Source: Membranipora membranacea (Eukaryota; Bryozoa; Gymnolaemata; Cheilostomatida; Membraniporidae). Taken from it: 64,000 nt of DNA. The notes beneath the pieces are model-generated. The model searched no databases, was not told where the DNA came from, and saw only the letters and a list, made by a program, of their open reading frames with translations. The stretch is from positions 24,487,387 through 24,551,386 of the forward strand of contig OU612069.1 in assembly GCA_914767715.1 (NCBI GenBank), given 5' to 3'. Below are positions 43,863-55,250 of this stretch, one piece after another (position 1 is the stretch's first letter; each line of letters begins with the position of its first letter). The translations under genes were made by a program, and so were the position numbers.

Positions 43863-44945
43863 CCTGCATCCACAACAGCAACTTCTCCAATAACTCAAGT
43901 ACTGCCTTCCACCTCAACAACACCAAAGACTGTCCCATCTACGTCACCTACCTACCTGTTCCCAGTCTCAGACCTTCAATTTAAACGACACTTGATTGAC
44001 ACGTCATTGTCAGCGCCATGAAGATCAATGGAGACAAAATATTGCTAAGACCAATCGTCAGAAGGGAGCTGCCTACAGATGCCGGATAGCTGGATCTCAA
44101 TTCAAGCTAGACTTTACTGAAAACTGCATCTAAAAATGTGCGAGGCAAAGTGCCAGCGAAGCATATCAAAGGAGTGCCAAAACAAAACTTGTAGACATAT
44201 CTGGAGTCTTGGCTCTGAAATAAAACAAAAATCTTTCTATGACAGAATAATATTACCGAAAGACACAAACGGATGTAGTAGAAGTGAATATAACGGCAAA
44301 AAATCAGTCAGTCTGAGTTTTACATTAACAATCGGTGAGGAACTCATAACAGTGTGCCAGCAGTAACTGTTTTTCCTGGCATTTCTAGTGATTTCGAAAC
44401 CACGAATCACCAGATTCTTTGAGAAGAGTGATGAGCACCGCAATAAAGGCGAGCAAATGAGCTGCTAACCAGGGGTGAAACCGAACTACAGATGACCTAA
44501 ATAATTTTTTGAGAGAGCATATAGCCTCTGATCCAAGACTTAAGTCTCAGTACATCAGGGCCACTTCAAAGAAAGATTTCGTTGAGGGAACACTGACTAT
44601 GAAAAAGATGTATCAATGTTATATGGAGTGGAGTGCTGCTGCTGGATATGATTGTGCCTCAGAGTATGTTTAGCGTGATATTATTGACAACGAAACCAAG
44701 CTGTTTTTCCATAAACCAAAGTTGGACCTCTATGACAATTGCACACTTTGGGATGTGAAGACAACAAGCAATATAATGACATGGGAGGAAACTGAGCAAA
44801 AGGGACAACACAAAACCAACAGGATCCGAACATCAGACCAATAAATAAGTGGTACTAAAACCACAGAACCAACCATCCTTGTGAATTATGACGAGAAAAA
44901 AAATGTATTCTCCCTCCTGTTAACAAACATTTACTCCGTATTCTA
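43863..44945 (+). pseudogene. DDE-like invertebrate repeat protein, copy 3
   Basis: From acceptor tctttctag: the linker, then HCQRHEDQWRQNIAKTNRQK and GAAYRC. In the next frame CEAKCQRSISKECQNKTCRH, IWSLGSEIKQKSFYDRIILP (44136-44225) is the family's C..KC and WSLG block, running into NGKKSVSLSFTLTIGEELIT. Later TSKKDFVEGTLTMKKMYQCY, MEWSAAAGYDCASEYV, TKLFFHKPKLDL, then a remnant of the VT.DLQ block near 44885. It is the most complete of the three in domain order but has several frameshifts and stops. It has the single TTAA that is the empty site of the MITE in copy 2. Confidence 0.65.
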
Positions 44946-46345
44946 TTAAAGATAATTGAACAGAAATATAAATAGAATTGTAGGAGAGAATCCAGAGGCG
45001 TCACAGCTCATCCTTTGGTCTGACTCATGCGTTCCTCTAAACAAATACGGATATGGAATATGTTTGTATATACTTAAGTGAGACAAAAAAAAGAATAAAA
45101 ACACATCCCTCAGCAAATTTAAGATTTCACATGCTGAAAAAAAAAGAAGAGGAAATTAACAGGCAGGATACATTTCCCCAACCAATAAAAACACTCCAGT
45201 TGTGCAGAGAACCTTTCCCAAAGGAAAGGGAACATAATTAGGGAACACTAGAAGGCAACAAATCTGTTCCTCTCAGAAAAAGAAATTTGAGAAAGCAATT
45301 GTCGGTGTTTCCTGCAAACCATGTACTGTATCTTGATGATAGTATGATGACTTTTGGATTATTCATGATTTCAACCCCAATGATGCCTATATTACATACA
45401 GTTCCCAATATGGACATAGTTCTAACAAAAAATAAGTTGATTAAAAGGTACAAGATTTCTTTTAGTTTATACAGCGCATATAAACTTGTTCCTTTCATAA
45501 TTAGATAAAGTGTTATTTCAGCATGGTTACAACACTATAGATAAATAGGTGATGTTACAACTTACCAACATATTGCCGTACAGCATGAAATACCTATTCT
45601 GTTAAGTAAAGAGGAAGAAAGGTCTCGCCAATGTTGGTTGAGAGTCTTGCTGCCTACTAGTATTCGAATACCAAAGATCACTGTGCAAATTTCTTTTACA
45701 TTACTCAAGACGTAACGACTTGTGTGCTTGCACAATGACACAATAAGTAGATCGCATCCCTATTGTATTTGAAAACTGTGCGTCATGTTTTGCATAAAGT
45801 TGTCAATGGGAACCATGGATGGCAAAATTAAAGCAGCAATGAGATATCAAATAATTGAGCTCTAATCGATTCCATGATGCCTGATAAATGTTTTGCGCTA
45901 AGAAAGAGACACATTTTATCTGAACGGTAAAGAAAACATCATTATCAAAACATCCTACACACTCAATTAGTCATCACCTGCTCGACATAATGATGAATAC
46001 GGCAAGTTGGACTAGTTTAGCAGCATGGAAACTGAAAGCCTGGGTTTTCAAATCAAATATATCCGTCAAAAATTATCTATGCCAACAAAAGCTTGTCTAC
46101 CTTTCTAGAAAGAAACCAGCAAAGTTGCACAACTATTATATTGGAACCCGTCAACATCAAGTGTTCACACAGAAAGATAAATATGAGTTATCAACGTAAT
46201 AACAATATAGAGATATTATTTATTAAAATAAAAAGTCTGTGATGTACCAACATTTATCCTTATTGTACAGGATAATACCACAACGTCCAGCACACTTGAA
46301 TGAGACAAAGAATGAATGAAAACTATACCATATTGTGTGTTTGAG
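44946..46345 (+). repeat. 3-prime part of repeated block, copy 3
   Basis: Matches 31771-33420 and 14015-15060. Carries the empty transposon site as aagtgagac near 45077 and ccatgtactgtatcttgatgatag near 45319. No conserved reading frame. Confidence 0.55.
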
Positions 46346-46624
46346 AATTAATGAGGTGTGATAAATGCTTTTAATGATTGCCCTTTTGTATGAATATAAC
46401 CAGATTGACATGTGGCGCTAATTGTCTTTGTGGAGACCAAGTGGACGGTTTTTTGGGCTACAGTTTTATCGGATATTTTGGGAGGTTATGACATTGAGAT
46501 ATTATATTATAATGATCATTATTGTGATAAGACAATTCCATCATGCACCCGAGCATTTGGTGATGGAAGACTAGAAGGGAATGAAAATCACTACAGAAAA
46601 AAATATAATTAACATGAAGGCTCA

Positions 46625-46830
46625 TCCAGTTCATGCCTACACGGGACATGTAATGATGGAATCAACAATTTTACCTATGCTTGTTATGATGGCCATGAGG
46701 GTGGTTTGTGTGTTAATTAATAACAGACAAAGATGAATGCAGTCAAAATCCATGTGGGTCCAATGGAGTATGTGAGGACAGGGTGAACATATATGAATAC
46801 CTTGCAGGTTTAGTAGTAACTGTTTGACTG
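46625..46830 (+). pseudogene. Calcium-binding EGF pair, copy 1
   Basis: Two EGF-like units split over frames: CLHGTC-like CSSSSCLHGTCNDG (the actual text is shifted upstream), NNFTYACYDGHEGGLCV, stop, then a second unit NPCGSNGVCEDRVN-like in another frame. The fourth cysteine of the first unit is Tyr. Such units bind Ca2+ at the D-x-D-E-C start and occur in extracellular matrix and receptor proteins. A relic. Confidence 0.5.
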
Positions 46831-46899
46831 ATTGCCTTTGACAAATGTTAGCTGAACCAAAAAACTCTTGTTTAGATTGGTATAATGTTGGTTAAAAAT

Positions 46900-48568
46900 G
46901 TTGGTTAAAATTGCAAGTTGTAAAATTGCAAATTGGTTAATAATGATCACTCATTATTATTATATTTTGTTATTCAAGTATTTCTGAATTTACCTCATTT
47001 CGTATAACTTATAAATTTAATTAATTGTCTTTGGATTATATGCATTTTAAAACCCGATAACAGGAAAATGTTGTGCATAGATATAACTGCCTTTGTTTGT
47101 TTCTACTAATATAATTTAATTATTATTAAAATTATTATATTATAATTATTATTATAATTAAAAGTCCGGCAAAATATCATCACAGAGCATCTGCTGCTGT
47201 CTGTCTGTCTATCTTACAATAAAATGCGCTAGTCAATTGCAGTCGCGAAATGAATCATTGCAGTCATTAAAATTGTATATTGTTCAAACTAAACCATTCT
47301 CTGTCAGTTGAGAATGGCTTCAATTGTCTTTGAGAAAATCTAAGCTCACCTCCTCTGGACAACATGCTGCTATGTCACTCAACAGATTGGAGACCCAGGT
47401 CAGCATTCACAAGGAAAGAATTTATAGTCCACTTTGCTCGGAGCCTTTTGGCTATTTGAGAACAAAGTTAATTCCAAGGTATCTTTTTTTCACTCTCTTG
47501 ATTGAGACTTTTTTGATATTGTTAGAAAGATGAAAAAAAAACTTTATTTTCTTAACAAAGGAAATAAATTTATGAAAATATACATAGAAACACTTTTTGC
47601 ACATATTCTTTAGGTTTGAATTATTTTATTTAATTGATTTTTTTGAAATGAACTTTTAATCTTTTGTTATCTTTTTTTTTAGTTTTTCCTCGCCGAATTA
47701 GCAGGAGATTGATTTCTTCTATTGGAGTTAAACTTTCGATAATTACAACCACAATTTCAGCTGAATGATCGTTACTTGTAAGTAGTAGATGCTATCAAAA
47801 GTTGTATACAATATTTGCAGCATATACTACTACTACAGTCATGGTGGATAAGACTCCCTGAACTTTCCTCACTGTGCAGCAAATCAAAGAAACCCAAAGC
47901 AATGAAATGAACCACCGATCACAAAAATGCTGAAAGATATCAGTCAGTGGCTCCTCCGACACAGTATCATTATGTTTGTCTGTGAGGTACTCTGCAATAA
48001 ACAGGATATATACCTAGCAACAAACAATGGAAAAAGTAGATAGTTAGTTGTGCTGTTCTGATAGCTATACTGGGGCATAATGTGTTGAGGATGTAAATGA
48101 AACAAATGCTTATCCAGTGCATTCCTACACAGGATATATACTGATGGAATCAACAACTTTACCTGGGTAAAGCACTTAACCCACTTTACCTGTGCTTGTT
48201 ATGATAGCTATTAATATATGACTACGCTAATCTGACTTTAAGAAGATAAGCCAGACAAAGAAAAATTGTGAATATAATTTCCGGTGGCCAGCCTACCTCA
48301 GAAACAAGTGAATGGCACTTCTTATGATGCCCAATGACTCTGGTGTTTCAATAAATGAGGCAAAACAACGACAAATACTTATGAGTACTTTCCCGACTCA
48401 TAATTTCAGCGATCGGGAAAAAATTTTAAAAGATCTGATAGAATTACACTCTAGTTTTCACCATCACTGTCTTGTAATTTGAGACTGTAATCAAATGATT
48501 GCGATTCAAAACAAAGCCTTCAAGTCAGTTATAGGTGAGAAATCAGGTAACAAGCCTTTGGTTTGTAG
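46900..48568. repeat. Intronic repeat of the EGF region
   Basis: 47196-47410 (catctgctgctgtctgtc, caattgtctttgagaaa, gctatgtcactcaacagattgg) recurs at 53690-53870, 55560-55945 and 56800-57080, always between EGF exons. A degenerate EGF piece lies at about 48080-48185. No gene otherwise. Confidence 0.5.
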
Positions 48569-48663
48569 TTCATGGTGGCAACAATGAACATGCGTTCATA
48601 TCATTGATAGATACCGTTGTAAGTGCGATGGTACCGGTTATCATGGACACTCTTGTGATTTGA
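48569..48663 (+). pseudogene. EGF exon, phase 1-1 type, shortened
   Basis: Acceptor ggtttgtag, then the C-terminal half of the EGF: IIDRYRCKCDGTGYHGHSCD. The first two or three cysteines are deleted. The donor is gttaat instead of gtaagt. Confidence 0.5.
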
Positions 48664-48727
48664 GTTAATTAAATGTTTATAATGATGAGCCCAATATCTG
48701 ATGACTACCATAGTGATTGTTTTGTAG

Positions 48728-48838
48728 CTCAAGGTGGCAACGATTGCTTATTCAACGAACCCTGCCGAACATGCATTCATCTCATTGATAGTTGTATATA
48801 CAATGGTACTGGTTATCATGGACACGCAAGTGGTTTGA
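48728..48838 (+). pseudogene. EGF exon, phase 1-1 type
   Basis: Acceptor gttttgtag, donor gtaagt, both kept. Reads GGNDCLFNEPC, TCIHLIDS, CIYNGTGYHGHASG: cysteine 6 is lost and the loop with cysteines 4 and 5 is altered. The frame is open into the intron, giving a 129-codon stretch (48673-49059) that also crosses another EGF relic out of frame. Confidence 0.55.
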
Positions 48839-49099
48839 GTAAGTTCAATATACCAATCACCCATATGAATGCAATCCAAATCTATGTGACTGTATTGGAG
48901 TGTGTGAACAAAGTATATGGGTATTTACTCTACTGTTCTGATGGCTATTCTGAGACATTATCCAATGAAGATGCAGACAACCGGTTTGCTCATCCAGTCA
49001 CTGCCTACACGGGATATGTACTGATGAAATCAACATTTTTACCTGTGCTTGTTATGATATGAAACATTTTGTTTATTCGACTGCAATTTCATACATCAA

Positions 49100-49100
<1 letters not shown>

Positions 49101-49148
<48 letters not shown>

Positions 49149-49210
49149 TATATGTATATATATATATATATATATATGTATATGATATATATGTATATGA
49201 TATATACATA
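49101..49210. repeat. TA dinucleotide microsatellite
   Basis: About 110 bp of TA repeat with rare G. The paralogous stretch at 60410-60425 (catcaatgacccaacatatgtacc) has no expansion, so the repeat grew after that duplication. Confidence 0.95.
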
Positions 49211-50239
49211 TGTACCTTTACAGCAATCATAGTGAGGGATGGAAGACTAGATGCAATCAGTGCCCACTCACTACCACTCCTGGTTTAGGACATAATAGTT
49301 CACAGTAAAAGTTCTCTCAGACTGTGAAAACCGAAGATTTAAAATATGTTTGCAAATTCCATGTTTATAACCGATTCTCAAGGTTTTTTTCTACAGAAAC
49401 GAGATGAAATGAATTTATTGCATGACAATGGTCAGTAAATTATTGGAGAAATGAACTCAATATGGTCAGAATCTTGAAACTGTCTCATTTTACAAGAGTT
49501 TATAGAACTATGCCAGAAAACAGCCAATATCGATGAAAAGTTGAGAGCGGAACAAATTGCAACTTGCTTACACGACTCATCTTCGGTGGCTCAAATTCGG
49601 CCTCAAGTTTCTCTTCATTCTTATCCAAAAGTAGTGGCCTCCTGCAGCTGCCAGCGCCGGATTGTTCTCTGGATTTTTACCAATATATACAAACAATAGT
49701 ATACAACATGTTAATACATCCTTTAATATCTTTGCCATTTATTAGGTATTTCATTACAATAATTTTGAAACATCTCAAAGCATTCCTTGTTTGTTTCATG
49801 TTTGTGTCATGATTCTATATATATGTCTATGTATTTATCATCCGTAAAATACATTTTCTCTGATTTCTTTCGCAAATATTTCATGATATAATATTACCTA
49901 GGAATAAAAAGTTTGTAATGACATTGCATATCAACAACAACAGCAAAACATGCATTCATTGCAACATTGATTCCATTTATATTATTATAAAAACTGGTTG
50001 TAGTCTCATGAACGATCTCAAATTGTATATCTCAATTTACATACCATGGGCCACACCGCTACGGAAATCAGAAATCAGCATATCAATTGATATTAATCAT
50101 AAATGATTTGACCTCTTTTATCATTTTTGTTATTCAGATTTAAACTGGTGTCACCTTGCCTTCTCCTATTGGTATCTCACTTTATGCCAAGTTTATAATC
50201 GACAATGATTCTGTCGAGAAGGACGATGTTACATGATCG

Positions 50240-50340
50240 ATCCCTGGCGGAACATGCACCGATCTCATTGACAGTTACCATCGTATATACAATGGTACTG
50301 GTTATCATGGACACTCATGTGATTTGAACAAGTTCAATAT
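50240..50340 (+). pseudogene. EGF exon relic
   Basis: GGTCTDLIDSYHRIYNGTGY then HGHSCDLN-like reading (ggcggaacatgcaccgatctcattgac). The fourth and fifth cysteines are lost and the donor is aacaag. A calcium-binding EGF remnant follows at 50448-50540 (NECSSRPCLHRTCTDGINDF, TSACYES), where the LINE begins. Confidence 0.45.
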
Positions 50341-50551
50341 ACAAATAACAATATGAATACACTCTAATTGATTTTGTGTGGACAAAGTAGAAGGTTATTT
50401 GTGCTACTGGTCAGATGGCTAACCTGGTACATTATGCGTTGAAGGTGTAGACAAAACGAATGTTCATCCCGTCCTTGCCTCCATAGGACATGTACTGATG
50501 GAATCAACGATTTTACCAGTGCTTGCTATGAAAGCTATTAACGTTTTATTA

Positions 50552-50985
50552 GACTAACATCAGGTCAATACTTGGCAATGCTGCTCTAGCCCAGTACTTT
50601 CTTTCAGGAGAACACAACTGTGAAAGGCTAGAAAATATCCAAATAGCTGCCCTGAAGAATTTAAGGCCTGACCTAGAATATGCGCAACGATTGGAATGTT
50701 TACACTTTCCGAGGCTCTGTGACTTGTGATTTTTTTAAGATTGTCGCCAACGAGTCTCATCCTCTTCTTCGTAAGTTGATTCTAAACAAATCTACCAGAA
50801 CATCCTCAAGAGCCAAATGTATTTTCAAACCCAAACATAAAAACCACATTAGAGCTTTTTTAATTTTTCTATGACTCATCATGACAACAGACTGATTTAA
50901 AAGGAATAAATTATAGTTGCTTTTTCTAAACTTTTTCACCAGATAAGCCAAACCACCGCATTGCATTCAATACCATCGTCTTTGA
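50552..50985 (+). mobile_element. CR1-like LINE fragment, second
   Basis: TNIRSILGNAALAQYF, then RLENIQIAALKNLRPDLEYA, QRLECLHFPRLCDL, stop; in the next frame FKIVANESHPLLRKLILNKS, TRTSSRAKCIFKPKHKNH. The order matches the minus-strand fragment at 22 kb (RLERIQRSATR, HPHYHRLIFNSATRTSS), so both come from related non-LTR elements but different lineages. It abuts a broken EGF exon, suggesting a 5-prime truncated insertion there. Confidence 0.7.
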
Positions 50986-51219
50986 TGATTACTGAATGAA
51001 ATAAACTAAATCCAAATCTTAGTTTTTTATCACTATCAGATTTTTGGAATGTTACAGTTTTATTCGATTATGGTCTTATATCGCAGCTAAACTTATTGTG
51101 TATGTGGTAGATGCTACACTTCTGTCTAAGGACTATGATCAAGGAACTCCTGGTATCATCGTTGACTGTGTATTCTACACTAGGTCTTTTTTGACAACCC
51201 TATTTAGGGGGCCTTCTTA

Positions 51220-51376
51220 AGCGCATGTGGCTTGTGTGGGGTAGTGACCATATACCCTTGCCGGCTACAGTTTTATCAAAGAGGCCAATGGGGATCTTTA
51301 TACTGCGTGGTGCAGGGAATCGAACCTGGATCCTAAAATCACAAGTCCTTACCCTTAACCGTCAGACCACTCCTGA
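51220..51376 (-). mobile_element. tRNA-derived SINE, second family
   Basis: On the minus strand from about 51374: AGGAGTGGTCTGACGGTTAA (box A TGGTCTGACGG) and, at 51313-51326, box B GGTTCGATTCCC. A body of about 100 bp follows. The head differs from the SINE at 24753. No clear target duplication was found. Confidence 0.7.
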
Positions 51377-52604
51377 ATCCTTGCTGTGATATTGAGAGTA
51401 TTAAGGTGAGTTTGGTACTACATCCTTATGGCAACCGTCATATCAACATTGACTCAGGTTTATGTTCCTTGTTAGGAACAAATAAATTATAAACTGATAT
51501 AAATGGATAGATTAAAGAAGGAAAGAGAATGTGAGGATTATCTGCACAGCAGACACAATTATGTTTCAGCAATAATTATAGAATCAAAAGTTTTAATGAT
51601 TCAAATATGCTTAAGCTTAGCTCTTCATAAATACCATTATTCATGCTTCTGTTTTTACACGTTTATATAGCCTTGCAGAATTAAAGCCCTAAGATTTTGT
51701 TGCACAAACACCTTAGAGTTGATATCTAGATATTTAAAGTTCATAGTGACATTAAAAGTCATCAAAATTGTTACAGTCAATTGCACCAATGACAATACAT
51801 GTCCTCTGGGAGCAATAATTGACAAAACGTAACTTTACCGGAAGACTAGATCCGAGTGAGAAAGACTACAGAAAATGGTGCAGCCAGCTATACATGAATA
51901 TGATGCCTACTCCCTACCACTAGGGTGTAGGTCATGAAATTTCACATTTAAAGTTTGCTTGGGCCAAGTAAACCAATGATTCAGAATAGTTATGCAAATT
52001 CATATTCAGAAGATATTATTGTTATGATTTTAGAACTTGTACAAGATGTACGTGCAAGATTGTGAGCAACATTTGCTACTGCCATCATTGTCAGCTGCGT
52101 AGAAATATCCCTACAGTGACTGCAAACCAGCCATTTCTATAGACAGAGAGTAAAGAAAAAATATACAAAGACCAAAGTACTACCTTTCATCAATCACAGA
52201 TATGGTATGATAAGATATCGATGACGATTAAAAGCCTATAAAAGTTACTTCAATGACTCCAAATGGATTTACTACAAAAACTTCCACAGAAAAAAATTTT
52301 ATGTGGAAGGAAAGTGAAGATAACACTTACTAAGACCAAATTACTGCCTTGCATTCATCACAGAACATCCTCGAAGAATAATGATATCCATATCGAAATG
52401 TTGATCCCTCCATCAGTGAGACTTAATCATTGGATCAAAGAAGGAAAGAACATGAAAAGAGAGATTGTCTGAATTCTCTACACAGTAGACACAATGACAT
52501 GGTAGCAAATAATTTAATCACAAGTTTTAAGATTCAATTATTCTAAAGCTTGAGTTGTTTAGGATTTTGTTGCACAGACAACCTAGAACCAACATTATGA
52601 TTTC

Positions 52605-52715
52605 ATCAAGGCCAGCTCTCAACAACATACACCAGTCCACCTGGATAAATGGAGCAAGACAGGATCACATATCTTGGTCACTCCTCGTCCAATCAAAATA
52701 GTCGTTCTCCAAGGT
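52605..52715 (+). pseudogene. Module A exon fragment among EGF exons
   Basis: ccagctctcaacaacatacaccagtccacct and ggagcaagacaggatcacatatc match the first half of module A; the core is lost. With 61860 it shows that pieces of the array family reach into the EGF region. Confidence 0.4.
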
Positions 52716-53019
52716 TTGATACTTGCTACAACTCTTCCCCTCATAATTAAACATGATTAGGTAATGGTTAGATTATCTGTTTTTAAAGTTAGATAACAGG
52801 TAAGTTTTGTTTGCAGTTTTTGTCACAGAGCAACATTATAAATCATAAATATTTTAAGTGAGAAACTTTGGAACGTACTTGCATTTTCGAGTGTTTAAAT
52901 CAATAGCTCATATACAATGATTCTCTTTGTTTTTAGACAATACCATCATGCACCAGAGCAGTTCAGTTCGCGGGATCGAAGACTAGAGGCAAACAATTCA
53001 CTGTAAAAACAGTACAATT

Positions 53020-53215
53020 TGACGAATACTCATCCAGTCCTTGCCTACACGGGACTCGTACTGATGGAATCAGCAACTTTGCCTGTGATTGTAATTATTG
53101 CTATGAGGGCAGTATATATGTAAATAACAGACAAAGATGAATACGGTCAAAATCGTTGTGACTCTAACAGAGTATGTGAGGATAGAGTGAACAGATACGA
53201 AAGCCTTGTAGGTTT
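53020..53215 (+). pseudogene. Calcium-binding EGF pair, copy 2
   Basis: Text equivalent to ECSSSPCLHGTRTDGISNF (third cysteine is Arg), then CDCNYCYEGSIYV, a stop, and a second unit with SNRVCEDRVNRYESLVGL. Same order as 46625. Confidence 0.45.
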
Positions 53216-53544
53216 AGTAGTAGTAGTAATATATCCACCAATCGCCTTTGACAAAACTCTGGCCAGACCAAGAAACTTTGGTTTAGATTGGTTTAGTGAT
53301 CTATCTTACTGTATTCTATTATTTATGTGCTTCTGAATTTCTGTCAGGCTCATTACAGTACCTCATTTTGTATAACTTTCAAATTTAATTAATTATATTT
53401 TGAATAAATAAATAAAATAACTGTAAAATTTTGTGTACAGATATAACTGCCTTTGATTGTTCCTACTAATATCGTTGATTTATTCTTAACTTAGCAACTG
53501 ATAATTAAAAGTATGTCTAGAAAGTCAAAAGCAGAAGGAAATGA

Positions 53545-53558
53545 GGGGGGGGGGGGGG
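53545..53558 (+). repeat. Poly(G) run of 14
   Basis: A run of 14 G, unusual in this AT-rich window. The paralogous places (tgagaagggcc at 56840) lack it. Likely slippage; it is also a place where sequencing errors are common. Confidence 0.9.
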
Positions 53559-54559
53559 CAAACATTCCATCATCTTTTGTGTAAGTATTTTTAGATGATA
53601 ATTAATTGATAAGTTTTAATTATTAACTTGTCCTATAATTCAAATTATATGAAACTACATAAATGGACATTATGGACAGTTATCTTACAACGGAATGCAC
53701 TAGTCAATTGCAGTCTCAAAATGAATCATTGCCGTCATTCAAATTGTATTGTTCGAACCAAACCATTCACAGTCAATTAAGCATGGCTGCAATTGTCTTT
53801 GAGAAAGTCTAAACTCACCTCCTCTAGACAACAGCTATGTCATTCAACAGATTGGAAACCGAGGTCAGCATTCTTAAGATAATAATTTATACTACATTTT
53901 GCTCAGAGCTTTTTTGGCTATTTTAGAACAAAATAAATTCAAAAGTACTTTTTTGGTCTCCTTTTGGAGACCTTTCAATATCGTTAGATAGCTGAAAAAA
54001 ATTTCATTTTCTTAACGAGGGAATTAATTTTTTTAAATATACATAAAAGCCCTTTTTGCACCTATTCTTTAGGTTTAAATATTTTATTTAATTGTTTCTT
54101 TTTGAAATGAACTTTTAATCTTTCGTTATCTTTTTTTGGTTTTGCCTCAGCGAATTAGCACGAGATCGATTTCCTCTATTCGAGTTTAACTTTCGAAAAT
54201 TACAACCAAAATGTTTGCTGAATGATGGTTACTTGTAAGCAGTATATGCTATCAAAAGTTTTATACGCTATATGCAGTATATACTCTACTACTACAGTCA
54301 TGGTAGATAAGACTCCCTGAATTTGCAACACTGTACAGAAAACAATAAAGTCCCAATGCAATGAAATGAACTACCGATCACAAAAAATGATGAAAGATAA
54401 CAGTCAGTGGCTCCTCGGACACAGTATCATTATATTCGCCTGTGAGGTAGTTTGCAATAAACAAGATATCTACCTACCAACAAAAAATAGAAAGGGTAGA
54501 CAGTCGTTCGTGCCATTGTTCTGATTGCTATTCTTGGGCATTATACCTTGAAGATTCGG

Positions 54560-54740
54560 ATGAAACGAATGCTCATCCAATCCTCGCCTCCACAGAGTAT
54601 GTACTGATGGAATCAAAAACTATGCCGGTGCTTGTTATGACAGCTATGACGGCAGTACATGTGTAACGGACAAAAATGGATGCAGTTCAATAACATGTGG
54701 CTCTAATGGAGTATGTGAAGATGGTGTATTTTTGCATCAA
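54560..54740 (+). pseudogene. Calcium-binding EGF pair, copy 3
   Basis: RVCTDGIKNYAGACYDSYDG, STCVTDKNGCSSITCGSNGV, CEDGV in one frame (54592-54730). It keeps most cysteines of the second half of unit 1 and the first three of unit 2, and lacks the fourth cysteine (Gly) of unit 1. Confidence 0.5.
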
Positions 54741-54866
54741 ATTACACTCTAGTTTTCAAAATTACTATCTTGTCATTTCAGACTGTAATCACATGATTGC
54801 GAATCAAATCAAAACCTTCAAGTAATTTGTAGGTGAGAAATCAGGAAACAAGTCTTTGCTTTGTAT

Positions 54867-54992
54867 CTCATGGTGGCAACAATTGTGAATTCAACGAAAC
54901 CTGCCTCAATGACGGAACATGCATTGATTTAATTGATAGTTACCATTGTAAGTGCGATTGTACTGGTTATTATAGACACTCGTGTGATTTGA
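54867..54992 (+). pseudogene. EGF module exon with all six cysteines
   Basis: The frame reads GGNNCEFNETCLNDGTCIDL, IDSYHCKCDCTGYYRHSCDL, with spacing C-x5-C-x5-C-x8-C-x-C-x9-C, the EGF pattern; one extra Cys replaces Gly in DGTG. The exon starts with two bases finishing a codon and ends one base into a codon, so it is phase 1-1, the class of EGF exons that can be duplicated without frame loss. The donor gtaagt is kept; the acceptor TAG has become TAT, so normal splicing is doubtful. Open from 54833 to 55036. Confidence 0.6.
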
Positions 54993-55054
54993 GTAAGTTC
55001 AATATACCAATATTATTACAGTCCAAATCCAAATGAAGATGTAGATAACAAGAA

Positions 55055-55250
55055 TTCTCATCCAGTCCTTGCTTACACGAGATATATACTGATGGAATCA
55101 ACAGCTATACCTGTACTTGTTTTGATGTCTATGAGGGTATTATGTGTGTACAATACAAAGATGAATGCAGTCTAAATCCATGTGACTCTAATTAAGTATG
55201 TGAGAACAGGGTGAACAGATACGAATGTCTTGTAGGTTTAGTAGTAGTAG
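55055..55250 (+). pseudogene. Calcium-binding EGF pair, copy 4
   Basis: One frame reads EFSSSPCLHEIYTDGINSYT, CTCFDVYEGIMCVQYKDECS, LNPCDSN, a TAA, VCENRVNRYECLVGLVVVV. Cysteines 4, 5 and 6 of unit 1 are kept, 1 and 3 are lost. It gives the best view of how the two units are joined (CVQYKDEC). Confidence 0.5.

Larger units (their letters stand above)
38630..46345 (+). repeat. Large segmental duplication, right copy
   Basis: Direct copy of 26170-33420. It has an extra stretch at about 41050-42480 with another C, B and intron, and lacks the TTAA MITE. Its spacing from the left copy is about 12.4 kb; modules D/E and the 34-36 kb genes lie between. Confidence 0.8.

Noticed and set aside
47100-47165. 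AT-rich palindromic stretch as a mobile element end
   Set aside because: Low-complexity ATT/AAT text makes chance palindromes; no target duplication found.
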